DNA of 64,000 nucleotides from Amphibalanus amphitrite (Eukaryota > Arthropoda > Thecostraca > Balanomorpha > Balanidae). The stretch is taken from assembly GCF_019059575.1 (NCBI RefSeq), contig NW_024881625.1, positions 806,001 through 870,000 on the forward strand. Direction: 5' to 3'. The position numbers and the translations under genes were made by a program. Numbering within the stretch: position 1 is the first letter of the stretch; every line of letters starts with the position of its first letter. A model generated the notes under the pieces. That model was not told the origin of the DNA and ran no database searches. It saw only the letters and a list, made by a program, of their open reading frames with translations. Below, piece after piece: positions 42,378 through 53,470 of this stretch.

Positions 42378-43277
42378 CCCTCGCCGGCACAGGCCATTTT
42401 GAGTCCTTCGACGGCACAAGGGGGGGGGGGCTGGTACGACCCCCCCTCGCGTTTGGCCCCTGATCGAGCTAGAGCTTCGCGGAAAAAAAACGAGCGTGTT
42501 GCCCGTCACGAGAGGAAGCCGATGATACCCAATTTTAAGGTCCTAGGTCATCGGGTGACCTTCCAGGTCAGGTCAATGACCCGAAAACCGGGAAAATCGG
42601 GACCTGTTAGAAAGTCGTAAAGTGTGGCTGCTATGTGGTTTTCCGGGGTGCTGATCACGAATATCGTGTTAGTTTTGATTATAGATGATGTCTTTAAGCA
42701 TTTAGATCAGGTCGGGTCAGGTCAGGTCAGGTCAACCGGTAGGGGTTGTGACGGGTATGCGTAATACGTGTCAACCGCCTCGGACAGCTTCGTAACATGT
42801 TACGAAGGCACCAAAACTACTTCGTAAATGTTCAAATGGTTGCTAAATTCGAATTCAGCTCCAAAAACTAGCCTAGAAACATGTAAAACTCGAAAAAGTG
42901 AACCGAGGTCACCCGAGGTCACCAAAGGTCAATGACCTGACCTGACCTTCAGGTGACCTTGACACCCACCCTAATGCATGGGAGCAACATCAAATCACAT
43001 GTTTGAACGTTTGAAACCACGAAAAGCTTGCAAACGCGCGGCTAATGCGAGCCGACATGCGCCGAACCGCGATTTCGGCCAAACATGGTCACAGAAAATA
43101 GGTCACAGGTCAAAGGTCATTGGGTTCAGGGTCATGAAATTTTTAGGGTAGGTGTAAAATTGATCAATGCGAGGGTACTGAAAGTTTCGTCGCGATCGGC
43201 CGCTTTTTACGCGAGTTATTCGCGAAAAACCTTAGGGGGGGGGTTGCATCAACCCCCCCCCCCTGTGCCGGCGAGGG
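42378..43277 (+). mobile_element. Complete 900-bp TTAA element, CCCTCGCCGG subfamily
   Basis: TTAA 42374-42377 is followed by CCCTCGCCGGCACAGG; the right end is its perfect inverse with TTAA 43278-43281. Including TTAA the inverted repeats are at least 20 bp. Hairpins lie at 42421-42447 and 43236-43264. GGTCA arrays (about 42545-42575, 42708-42737, 42905-42960) and the palindrome CTTCGTAACATGTTACGAAG (42788-42807) are shared with 8566-15283 and 28218-28860. It is the best reference copy in the window because it is uninterrupted. It sits in the intron of the Harbinger transposase and has no coding capacity. Confidence 0.88.
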
Positions 43278-43281
43278 TTAA

Positions 43282-44596
43282 CCTGCGCCCCGCTGGAGCT
43301 CCTTGACTTCCACTTCCACGCCCTGCTGGGGGGGGGGGGGAGGAGTTGAACACAACTCTGCTACTGGACTTCTTAGCGATACGGGAAAGGCGACGTTCGA
43401 AAAAGCGTAAAAATAATGACGAAAGTTCTCTGGTTACTTTTTTTGGTGAGGTCAACAAAGGTCGGGTCACCGGAGGCCATCCAATATTCAACAAACCGGC
43501 ACATAACTCGAAAGCTAATAGAGCTGCAGCGCCTCGGAAAACGCAATTATTTGATTCTTTCTGAGCATCTTCTCATCTTCTCTGAGCTCTAGCATGCCTC
43601 TATATACTCGTGAAAAACTGTTAGATACAATTTGTGACCTGAGATGACATCAGAAGTAAATCGGCGCTTGACAGTGTTTAAACTGACATTTGTCCAAAAG
43701 GGGTGCCTTATAATTTCCTCCCATTGACTTGTATGAAATGGGGAGGCCCCAAAATTGACCTGACCCTAGGTCACCGATATCGGAATTCCGAAATATGCAT
43801 TTTGTACATACTGTTGCTCTTATCGCTCGCTGAAAACTTCCAAGCGATCGGTTACTCGGCATAGCTATGGCAGATCTTCTCGTGCAAGAAATAAGGAAAT
43901 CAGTTCACAACTTTTCTAGTAATGACGGTGGAAAGTCAAACATCCTGCCGCCGCCGGCGTTACGCGCCGCCTGAATTGTAGACTGTGCCGGGGCGGGACG
44001 GTTCCGTCTTTACATCGCGCTCCTTACCGCTGATTGTGTTCGATTCGCGTTAAATTTTGTGAGAAGACTAAGAAATGTACAGGCAATCTTATGGTCAAAT
44101 AATTTTACAAATCGGTCGGTAAGCATTTGAAGCATGACTGTATGAGCGTGTTAACACAAAATTGTGATTGCCGCGTTTTCCGCGTCGGCCAATTCCGCCT
44201 CAGGCGGCGACATCTTACTCTTAGCGGGCTCCTAACTACCACATTTATAGTTGGATTAATTAGAAATTCACCATAAATGCTCAATAATGTATGCTTTTTT
44301 CGTATAGTGAAAGAAAAAGGAAAATCGGCCGTTAACTTTTTGAGCTAACGGCGTGTAAACGCAAAAAAAGTGGCTCATATGGCAGATTTGACCACATTTG
44401 ACCTCATTTGACCTTGACGTTATTGACCTAGGGTCATTAAATTTACATACAACAGAGTTCCCCAGGACCATCCATCTACCCTCCAAATTGTGTCTTTCTA
44501 GCTTCAGTGGGAGCTGAGACCTTATGGGGGGGGGGCGTTATTCGCCCCTCCCCTCTTCCACTGAGCGTAGTACTCGCAACCCTTCCACTGCGCGTG
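43282..44596 (+). mobile_element. TTAA element adjoining the 900-bp copy
   Basis: Shares TTAA 43278-43281 with its neighbour and begins CCTGCGCCCCGCTGG. The right end, reverse-complemented, reads CACGCGCAGTGG next to TTAA 44597-44600. The ends match imperfectly, so the pairing is tentative. A poly-G run near 43328-43340 and the hairpin gggg-cg-ttatt-cg-cccc near 44525-44548 are the subterminal features. Non-coding. Confidence 0.55.
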
Positions 44597-44728
44597 TTAA
44601 CTTTTAAACTTCCCCCTCACACTTTTTGCTGAACTTTCGCTCGTCTAAGGGTTTTGGGTTGGGGGAAGGTGTTTGGGCCTCAAGCTCGTACGGCGGTGCC
44701 CATGGGTGTCTGCCCCTCCCCTCCCGAC

Positions 44729-46685
44729 TAGAGATGCCACTTTTGAGCCCGTGAACCCGCTTTCTGCGGGTTTTCAAAACCCGCAGGGTTTTTGGCGGGT
44801 TCGAGAAGCAAAACTTGTCGTGTGACGGGTATTTGGCGGTCAGACTTAAGAACCTTTAATTTTTTTTTATTTTTTTTTTTTAGATGCAAAACACAATGCC
44901 AAGTGCATTTGCTCAGGTTAACAATACAGTATTGATCAGAACAACTTTTAAAACAGAACCAAATATGAAAATATATCATGGAAGCACATTTCAAATGCAA
45001 AACTGAAAACAACCAGCAATAGCATCCACAGTCAGAGGCGGATCCAGCTCAGAGGTTTGGGGGGGGGGGGCAAACCATAAAAATTTATCGATTCTTTCCA
45101 TGCATCGTCCATAGGCGTAATGTTAAAATCATGCCGTTTGGGGGGGGCAAATGCCCATTTTGCCCCCCCCCCCCTGGATCCGCCACTGTCCACAGTCTAG
45201 CAATGACCAAACCACGGTACAAGCAACAAACTAAAAAGCATAAATAAATGCTGATGAAAGCATTCCATAAAACATAAAAGAACCTGAAAGCAAACTTATA
45301 GGAAGCTGAACTGAAGTCCATGTGCAGTGTGCACTAGATATTGATATACATTATGGAAGAACCCAGACTCAAATGAGATGTTGAAAATCAGAGCAAATGC
45401 CACATGTTACTTTATTTGCGTCTGGTCGGCATAAAAAAGAGCTATCAGCTAAACAAAATTTGATGCAAATTTATTGATTACCTATCCTACTCTATGTTCT
45501 GTCCCACCCTATATTACGAAAATAGCACACCAATTACCCTCACTGTTACAAAAAATCAAAATATTGACTGGCATGCGGCCCAAACATAACGCAATACAAT
45601 ACTGCCGCACTTCCGACATTCTGACAAGGATTGGCATTTGACTGCGTCAATTTTGGTCTCTGAGGCAAAGGAAAGCTGTCATTGATGACGCAATAATAAT
45701 TTTACAATCAATTTTTCTGTCTTGGTTTTTGAATGCCTCAAAATAGCAGTTATACATGTTACAAAACCACGTAGCTGGTCGCATTTATTTCTTTTGTCTT
45801 TTTACGTCCTTATTATTTGTATGCCGAGAGAGGACCAGGCGGAGAGCATTACCAAGACCATCTATAAAATTATTACATTTAATTTAGTATTTACTGTCTC
45901 TTTATTTCTTAACCGGTGATTAACCTCTAAATTGTAAAACTTTAGCTGTTGTGTAAAATAATTTCATCAGAATGGCACATGAATATGCATTATACAACGG
46001 TGTTTTCGCAAGAAGTTCGCACAAACTACGGCTGCAATAATTTAGTCGCTGTAACATTCTTTGCAATCAGCTGTTGGTGACGCTTCTGACGCATGTTTTC
46101 AGAAATGCGTGGTTCATTTCATTGGTGGTTAGTTGGTTTTTGCTGGGATTTTGCATGATTTGTTTTATGTGTAGATCGACTGGATGCTCATTATTCACCG
46201 TGTCACTATTTATTTTTAACTGGAAATCGCATATCTTTTATATCAACACTCATTTTGATAGCAATATCGTTCCAGAAGCCTAACATTGAGAGGGAGCCAG
46301 AGTGAAATTTTGATCCTCAACCAATGCTGAAGGGTAAGGTGAGAGAAAGATTTTACTGAACTCTTTTCAGAAAGGAATTTCAAATGTATTGATGCATTAT
46401 TCATTTTCCACTATCCAGTGTGCACTTCCTGAGGACTTAGCATAGCAATTTCAAGTCCTTACTATTTGATTGGCTGTCTTTTTCTGCACAGCAATGAAGC
46501 AAGTAAGGTTTATATAGCTCTAGCATTGACCCAGCTGTATTTTTTTCTTGCAAAAGCAGGTTTTGGAAATTGCGGGTTTTTGCGGGTTCGGCTCAGCCAA
46601 AATCAGCTTGCGGGTAGTTGTGGTTGGGCAAGGGGTAGCTGCGGGGCGGGGCGGGTAATGAAATTGCAAATTTGTGGCATCTCTA
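44729..46685. mobile_element. hAT-type non-autonomous element, 1.96 kb
   Basis: Terminal TAGAGATGCCAC and GTGGCATCTCTA, with a perfect 8-bp target duplication ctcccgac at 44721-44728 and 46686-46693. Subterminal regions at both ends repeat gcgggttt-type motifs (44753-44800 and 46555-46660), as transposase-binding repeats of hAT elements often do. The AT-rich interior has no recognised transposase. It contains the 156-bp element 45033-45188. Confidence 0.9.
45033..45188. mobile_element. 156-bp hAT-type MITE
   Basis: Ends CAGAGGCGGATCCAG and CTGGATCCGCCACTG, with a perfect 8-bp duplication tccacagt (45025-45032 and 45189-45196). It contains G-run and C-run segments (45060-45070, 45140-45175). 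Nested in the larger hAT-type element. Confidence 0.88.
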
Positions 46686-46779
46686 CTCCCGACCCCACCA
46701 CACGATCGCACTTTCAAAAACGTCATCCTACGTTTATGTCACTTTACTAGTACCACTGCTAGCGTCTAATTCGTTATTT

Positions 46780-46968
46780 ATGGCTTCTGCTGACGGCTCG
46801 GCATCTCTGCACTTGCTTTCTCCTAGCAGCACAGCCCGTCAGCCCATGCTGCCGTCAGCGGAGAGGTGACGTCATGCTGCATGTGCAAAATGACATCACC
46901 AATTATTCAGCCAATAGGGTGAGTGATTCTCGGCTGACAACAGCACAGCAGCTGAATGTGTACAGGCC
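46780..46968 (-). repeat. PIF/Harbinger terminal repeat inside the transposase intron
   Basis: Reverse complement of 38044-38230 over about 190 bp, ending GTGTACAGGCC followed by taa. It lies between exons 2 and 3 of the transposase, so it cannot be the outer end of that gene's element unless the locus is a composite of two Harbinger copies. Confidence 0.75.
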
Positions 46969-47210
46969 TAAATGGTGATTGGCGCCATAAATGAAAACAT
47001 TCTGGCCTGTGGTGGCAGCGTTTGTTATTTGACCCCTTTACAAACTTCAGTTGGTTTTTTACCTTAAAAATACGTTTTACCGCCAATACGTTCATGATCA
47101 TACTAGCCAGACGTGCTAAGTATATTTTTAATCCAAACATAATTTATGTTACAGCGACTTATCGGTTCGCCTTTTCAACTCAATATCACTTTAAGATCAT
47201 TTACCTTTAC

Positions 47211-47400
47211 CTGCTTCTCTCTTGGAGGAGGGGGTTTCCCAGCACCAAAAGGATGTTGTTGGCGTCCCAGCATGTTTGATATTTGGGCAACAGTCGCCCT
47301 TGATAGGCGGAATTGCTCCCTGTATTGCTGCTCTGTAAGGTTTGGAACTGTTTCTTCAAAGAAGTCATTGTTGCGTTCAAGCAGAATGGCTGGCCGTTGT
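47211..47400 (-). CDS. HARBI1-like transposase, exon 2
   Basis: 190 nt bounded by a pyrimidine-rich acceptor (ccttttcttttag) and the donor AAGCAG|GTAAAG. With the exon 1 phase it reads through RPAILLERNNDFFEE, then LTEQQYREQFRLSRATVAQI and a KPPPPREKQ end that leads directly into ILLTLWYLG of exon 3. The F-R-L-S-x-x-T-V segment is the usual N-terminal motif of HARBI1-type transposases. Exon 1 has 107 nt and exons 1 plus 2 give 99 whole codons, a strong internal check of the gene model. Confidence 0.8.
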
Positions 47401-47935
47401 CTAAAAGAAAAGGAGGCAGTTGTAAGATATCAAATTGATTCAATGTTATTTTGAACGTAGAAAATGTCAAAAACGTAAACGTGGTATTGTTTTTATGGAA
47501 TATGGAAAAAATAAACGAACCGATATAGGTATTAACGACTGAATAAATAGGAAATCAAATGCCTAAAGGAAATTGACGCATAGACTGAACGCACCATTTT
47601 CTTTCAATAGCCAGTTTAGGTCTTGTCAGCAAATTACTTTCTGTCAAAGTGGTCTTTATTCAGAGAAAAATTTTAATATGAATCACGTGCTATCTAGCAT
47701 CTGCCAATTATGTGGACACGGAACAGTGACAGTCATGAATAACTATGATGCTTTCGCTAAATATCAGCGCCATAATCAAGAAGCATGACAATTGATTCCC
47801 ACTTTAGGCAACTCTCTCAACATGCAACAAATTAAACTTACCCTGCATGTGCTTCGAGCATCAATAATTCCTCTTCATCGTTATCTTCAACAAACACCGG
47901 CTCAATTTCTCTCTCCAGTTCCGCTCGAAGGTATT

Positions 47936-48162
47936 TGTTCCAAATAAACTCCTAATCCTCAGCAAGAGTCTATTTTGCCATGTGCGACCATCTTCCATCG
48001 AACAACGTACAACAATAATCCTGCGTAAGACCAAAAACCGAAAAGACCACGCCGAACACAAACTGACGCATTTCATACGAAATGCGACGCAATCAAGCGA
48101 AACCCAGCTAAAGCACTGCTACTTTTCGACAGTAACAGACAACTAAATAAAAATCCATAACA
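47936..48162 (-). repeat. 3' LTR of the BEL/Pao element
   Basis: 227 bp, from tgttccaaataaactcc to aaatccataaca on the plus strand. Differs from 56604-56830 at one base (cctgcg[t/g]aagacc). Confidence 0.95.
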
Positions 48163-48313
48163 TCCTCCCCGCCTTTGGATGTAACACCATCCAAACAAAC
48201 ATACAACGCTGCTCTAACTGGTGTGACCTACCAGGCAGAGGGAGGAACACAGGAGCATTTCCATGGCAAACTCGTGACCAGGCGGCAAGACAGGTAGTGT
48301 CAGGTGGGTACAT

Positions 48314-51300
48314 TCACGGGTCATATACCTCCATATCATGCAATCGCTGGACGGCTCGGGTCTTCACTTGTCCCCCCTGAGTCCTGATCTGGGCCGACCT
48401 AGCCAGACCGTCCCTGCCCGGAAACAGTTTAGTTACCACCCCGATCATCCACTTCATACGGGGAAGGTTGTCCTCTCTAATCAGTACTACTGAACCCTGC
48501 CGTAACTCACCGTGCTCTCTGAACCTACGGACCGACTGAGGGAGGGTCCGCAGGTATTCAGTCTGCCAAACAGACCAAAAGCGGTTCAGCCGTCTCTCCC
48601 TCACACGCGCTCTGTCACAAAGCATCTTGGCGTTCACTGCCTCCGGATCCTCGAGCACTCTCGACTGAAAGCCTGTGCCGCGTCCCGTCAAAAAATGGGA
48701 GGGCGTCAGCGGACTGTCACCCTCCAATGAGTCGGTCACCGGAGTGAGCGGTCGGGAATTGATGCAGGCCTCAACCTCAAGGAGCACCGTCTCCAGCTCG
48801 GTGCGAGAGAGACACCTGGAGCCGCACGACTTCCGCAGACCCACCTTCACCGTGCGAACCAGTCGCTCCCACCAGCCGCCCCACCACGGTGAGCGCGGCA
48901 CAATGAATTTCCACTTGGGAGCGAGGTGTCCAAAGTAGCGCGTCAGCATCGCGTCGGCTCCACAAAACGTCCGCGCGTTATCGGAGTAAATAACGGACGG
49001 GAGTCCCCTTCGGGCCGCAAACCGCCTGAGAGCCATCAAGAACTCTGCTTGGCACAAAGATGCTGTGAGCTCAAGATGAACCGCGCGCGTCACAGCGCAG
49101 GTAAAGAGGCACACATAAAACTTGCGACGCGGAAAATCTACAGCGAAAATGGGCCCCGCAAAGTCCACCCCTGTGACGGCGAACGGTGGCGCTCGGGTCA
49201 CTCTGTCACGCGGCAGCGGCGCCGCCGGTTTGTTGCAGGCTAGAGCATCCTGCCGCTTACAACTAACACAGAAGCGCTTGACTCGCTTAGCGAGGCAGCG
49301 CAGACCCACTATCCAGTACGCTGCTCGGACAGCGGAGATGAGCGTAGATACACCGCAGTGATTCATCAGGCGGTGCTGGTCCCGAACCAGCAGCTCGGCG
49401 ACCCATCCCTTGGGAAGCAGAATCGGATGCCGCTCATCATAGGACAAGTCGGACTGCTGCAGCCGGCCTCTGATCCGCAGAAGTCCATCACCATCGAGGA
49501 ATGGAGTCAGCGAGTGCACGCTCGAGCTCCTCGCAACCTCTTTGCCTTGCTGCAGCGCTTTCAGCTCAGCAGCGAACGCCAGCCGCTGCTCCTCCCGTAG
49601 CAGCACCAGCCGGGCAGACACGACCTCATCAGAGGACAGGTCGGGAAGGGCGCACTTCTGACGCGCGTTTCGCGCGTTGTTACAAAATCTGCGCACCCAG
49701 CCCACGACTCTGACCGCCTTCGATAAAGACGACCAGCGGGTCGTGCAGAACACAGGCTGCTCACCTGTACCAGCCACCAGACAGCTGCCGCCAACGGCCT
49801 CCGCTGTCTCTGATCTGACCTCCACTGGGACACTAGTCACCTGACCAGACTCAGTCGGCTCATCACAAGCCTCGCCACTGTCGGGCCGAGCCCGAGGAGA
49901 GGCCAACCAGCTCGGGCCGCTCCACCACTGCTCGGATTCAAGCAGTTCCGCAGCCGACACCCCTCGAGTCGTCAAGTCAGCAGGGTTCTCATCCCCCGGA
50001 CAGTGGCCCCAGTCGGACGGAGTCGTCAGACTCTGAATGGAACGCACTCTGTTGGCCACAAACTGCTTCCAGCGCTGTGGATCTCCCCTTATCCAGCCCA
50101 GCGCAATCATCGAGTCCGACCAGCACCTGATTACCGTGTCCTCGGGAAGTCTCAGTGCCTGGCGCACGAGAGCGACGAGGCGAGCTGCCAGTAGGCTGCC
50201 CAGCAGCTCGAGTCGCGGCACCGTCACTCGCTTCAACGGCGCGAGCCGCGCCTTTGCCAGCACCAGTCTGACCTCGCCGGAACCATCAGGCCTGGCTGTA
50301 CGGAGGTACACAACCGCTCCGTACCCTCTGGGAGAAGCGTCACCGAAGGCGTGTAGGGACACACCCTCACCGTGTCGCCAGCCGGAAGTCGAGTAGCAGC
50401 GCGGTATCCGCAGCTGCTTCAGCGAGTCAACACCTCTCAGCCAATCTGAAAAGATTTGACTACGGTCCGCCGGGATGACCTGATCCCAGGCGAGCCCCAG
50501 TTGCCAAAGCTCTTGGAACAGACTCTTGGCCACCATCACAAACGGAGCCACGAACCCCAGCGGGTCGAAAAGCCGGGCAATACAACTGAGCACCACACGT
50601 TTGGTCGGCGTTACATCAGCGGAGACGGTGAGGCCCTCGTACGAGAACACGTCCTCACCGCTGCGCCACATGACTCCCAGAACCTTGGAGCTCTCACGCT
50701 CGCCAGAGCCGTTAGCGGCGTGAGTCTTGTCAAATACAACTGCGCTGTTGGAGACACACTTTGTCAAAGTCATTCCCGCTCCAGCCATCACGTCCTGAGC
50801 CTGACTAAGCAGCGAGCTAGCCTCCTCCTCGGAATCGGCCCCAGACAGCAGATCGTCGACGTAAAAGTTCTCGGCCATCTCACGTACAGCCCTGGACGGA
50901 GCGCTCTTGGACAGGTGATGCCGGATAGTAGCGTTTAGCAGGAACGGGCTGCTCCTCACGCCGAACGTTACCCTGCGAAAGCGCATCACACGTGTTCTTC
51001 CCTCGTGGACCCACAGAAACCTGTGGACGTCCCTGTCTTCCACTTTGAGACTTAGCTGGAGGAAAGCCCTAGAGATGTCTGCAGTCACTGCGACCTGCCA
51101 GCGTCTGAATCTCAGCAGCACATCCACTAACGACGGAATGAGACAAGGCCCCACCTCCAGACACTCATTGAGGGAGACGCCATTGGGACCGGCAGCGGAA
51201 GCATCAAAAACCGGCCTCACCCTTGTCGACTCGCTAGACTCTTTAACGACAGGGCGATGTGGCAGATAGAACGTCGGGCGCGAGACGTCCAGCTGGTGAC

Positions 51301-53470
51301 TGGGCACCTCCTCAATGACGCCCGCGCTCTCCATTTCCTGCAGCGCCTCAGAATATGCTGCCCCAAGCTCCGGATCCCTCGCCAAGCGGCGCGACAGACC
51401 CTGCAGACGCGCCTCGGCGGCGGGTCGGTTGTCCATCAGGTGCTCGGCGGCACCTGCCTTCCACGGCAGGGCGACCTGATACCTGCCATCAGCCTTCACC
51501 ACCGAGGAGCTGAACTCCTTCAAAACCTGGTCCTGCTCTGCATCATCCGAGTCACAGACGCCGATGCCCTCGAGAGACCACAGCCGGCGAAGAGAGTGCT
51601 CGTGAATGTCTCCGAGACATAGCAGCTGACTGGTGACGCCACCAGACGACTTCCCACTTACCTTGCCTGAGATGACCCACCCCAGGGAGGTTTCCTGAGC
51701 CACGGGTCCCCCGCTCAGCCTGATCTCACCTTGTCGGATGAAGTCCCAGTAGCTGTCCAGCCCTACCAGCAGGTCCACAGACAGCTGCCTGTCGGACGGA
51801 GGATCAGCCAACTCCAGATGGCTGAAGGACAGGAGGACATCAGGGGGCAAGAGCGGGCGCTGCAGAGGCAGGCAGATGACTGGAACTCTGATAGCCTGGA
51901 CAGAGTGGACAGATGGAGAGGTCACATTAGAGCCAATCATGTTCACATGGTACACGTCCCTGTGCTTAGAGGATGAGCCGGTCCCTCCAAAAGCAGCATA
52001 GGACACAGCCTCCGAGCCTACCCACACAGGTTCAGCTGCCTTTACGAGCTTATCACTAATGTAAGTTCTGTCACTGCCTGAATCAAAAAGCACTGTGGCT
52101 TGGACACGCCTTCCATCCTGACCTAGCACAGTTACTTGGGCAGTAGGCAGCACAGTACAGCTCCTCTCATGTCCACCACTCTGACAAGCCAGTGATGGGC
52201 GCTGCACTGGGTTAGAGTCACCGCTGCGGAGCATACTGTCGCTGCCACCTGCAGCACCATCATGCTCACGCTGCACACCCCCTCCATGAATCCTGAAGCA
52301 GCACACCACATTATGTCGCCCACCACACTCAGCACACACTGTACTACATCTACGGGCGACGTGACCCGCACGCAGGCAGCGGAAGCAAAGTCCTGCCTGC
52401 CTGATCATGTCTCTGCGGTCTGGTACTGTCAGGGGCTGCAGCTTCACACATACCTCAGGGTGATGGGCCTGTCCACAGAAAGCACATACAGGCCTTGCAC
52501 CTGTCTGCAGAGCTGCAGCTGCTGGCATCCTCTCTCGCTGTTCCCTCTTCCTCCTATGCTGAGGACCGCTTGTGGCCTTTGTTCGACTTTCACCAGATGC
52601 AGTTGTCTGTTGAGCTGAAGCCACCTGGAGCTTGCTGAATGCGGAGGATCGCTCCCTGCGGCTGATCTCCTTCGACAAGAAGCTCAGCAGCCAGTCCAGG
52701 TCTGCTTCCCTGCCTGAGCCCTCACGGGCCCACTCAAGACGAATGTCAGGGGTCAGCTTGGAAAGGATCATAGGAACAAGAATAATGCCATACCTGTCAC
52801 CGTCGACGTCCAACGATGCCAGGCTTCGGATGTGGACAAGGAGGCGATCTTGCAGCTCTCGGAGGGATTGGACTTCAGAGGACGAGGCATCTGGAACAGA
52901 GAGGAGTTCTTGAATGTGGGAGAAAATCACCATCTCCGTCCTTCCAAAACGCGCCTTCAGCAACTCACAGGCACTTTTGTAGTTGGTCCCAGTCAGTGGC
53001 AGACCAGCAACACTCTCTTTGGCCTCACCAATCAGGAATGACCTGAGATAGGCAAACTTAGACACATCAGGCAAGTCAGAGCAATGCACTGCAGCTTCGA
53101 AAGATTCCCAAAAAGACTGCCACTGGAGAACATTTCCATCAAACTTGGGCAATTCTAATTTAGGGAGCTGCAGGTGACCTGATGAGCCCACAGAGCTTGG
53201 TGCCTTTACATTCAGGGCAGCATTGGCTTTGCAAAGCACTTCAGAAATTCCCTCTCTTAGTACAGCAGCGCTCTCAATGTCAGACATCATCTCTGCCTCA
53301 GAGGGAAAACTCAGTTCAACTTCTGACTGGACTTTATCTAAAATATTCAGTCTTTTCTCACAGTCAGCCTTTGCAGCCTGAACGGCTTCAATGTTCAAGT
53401 CCTTGCACTCTAAAAGCTCTTCCAGCTTACGGCGGCAGCGACTTACCCATCCTCGCGCTGCCGCCCTCTT
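48314..53470 (-). pseudogene. BEL/Pao Gag-Pol polyprotein, 5' end displaced by an insertion
   Basis: One long uninterrupted frame of about 1,720 residues. Order: BEL-type Gag (DUF1759-like, LPKLELPKFDGNVLQWQSFW near residue 110, then FAYLRSFLIGEA); three Cys/His knuckles near 330-400 (CAFCGQAHHPEVC, CFRCLRAGHVARRC, CAECGGRHNVVCC); a retropepsin-like VLFDSGSDRTYIS; reverse transcriptase with TADISRAFLQL and catalytic FYVDDLLSG; RNase H beginning LHAFGDASPRGYGA; an integrase zinc finger (H...H...CVSCKR) and core (VDFAGPIF, IYSDNARTF, WWGGWWERLVRTVK); and a BEL-type C-terminal domain (GSVVLIREDNLPRMKW). The frame has no ATG before gag residue about 65; the true start lies at 56524-56500 across the inserted element. 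The enzyme domains show no stops. Only the start is severed, so this copy is probably not expressed. Confidence 0.92.

Noticed and set aside
38044..46968. Treating the 190-bp inverted pair as the clean ends of the autonomous Harbinger element.
   Set aside because: Exons 1 and 2 of the transposase lie outside it and join exon 3 in phase, so the pair cannot be the sole boundary.
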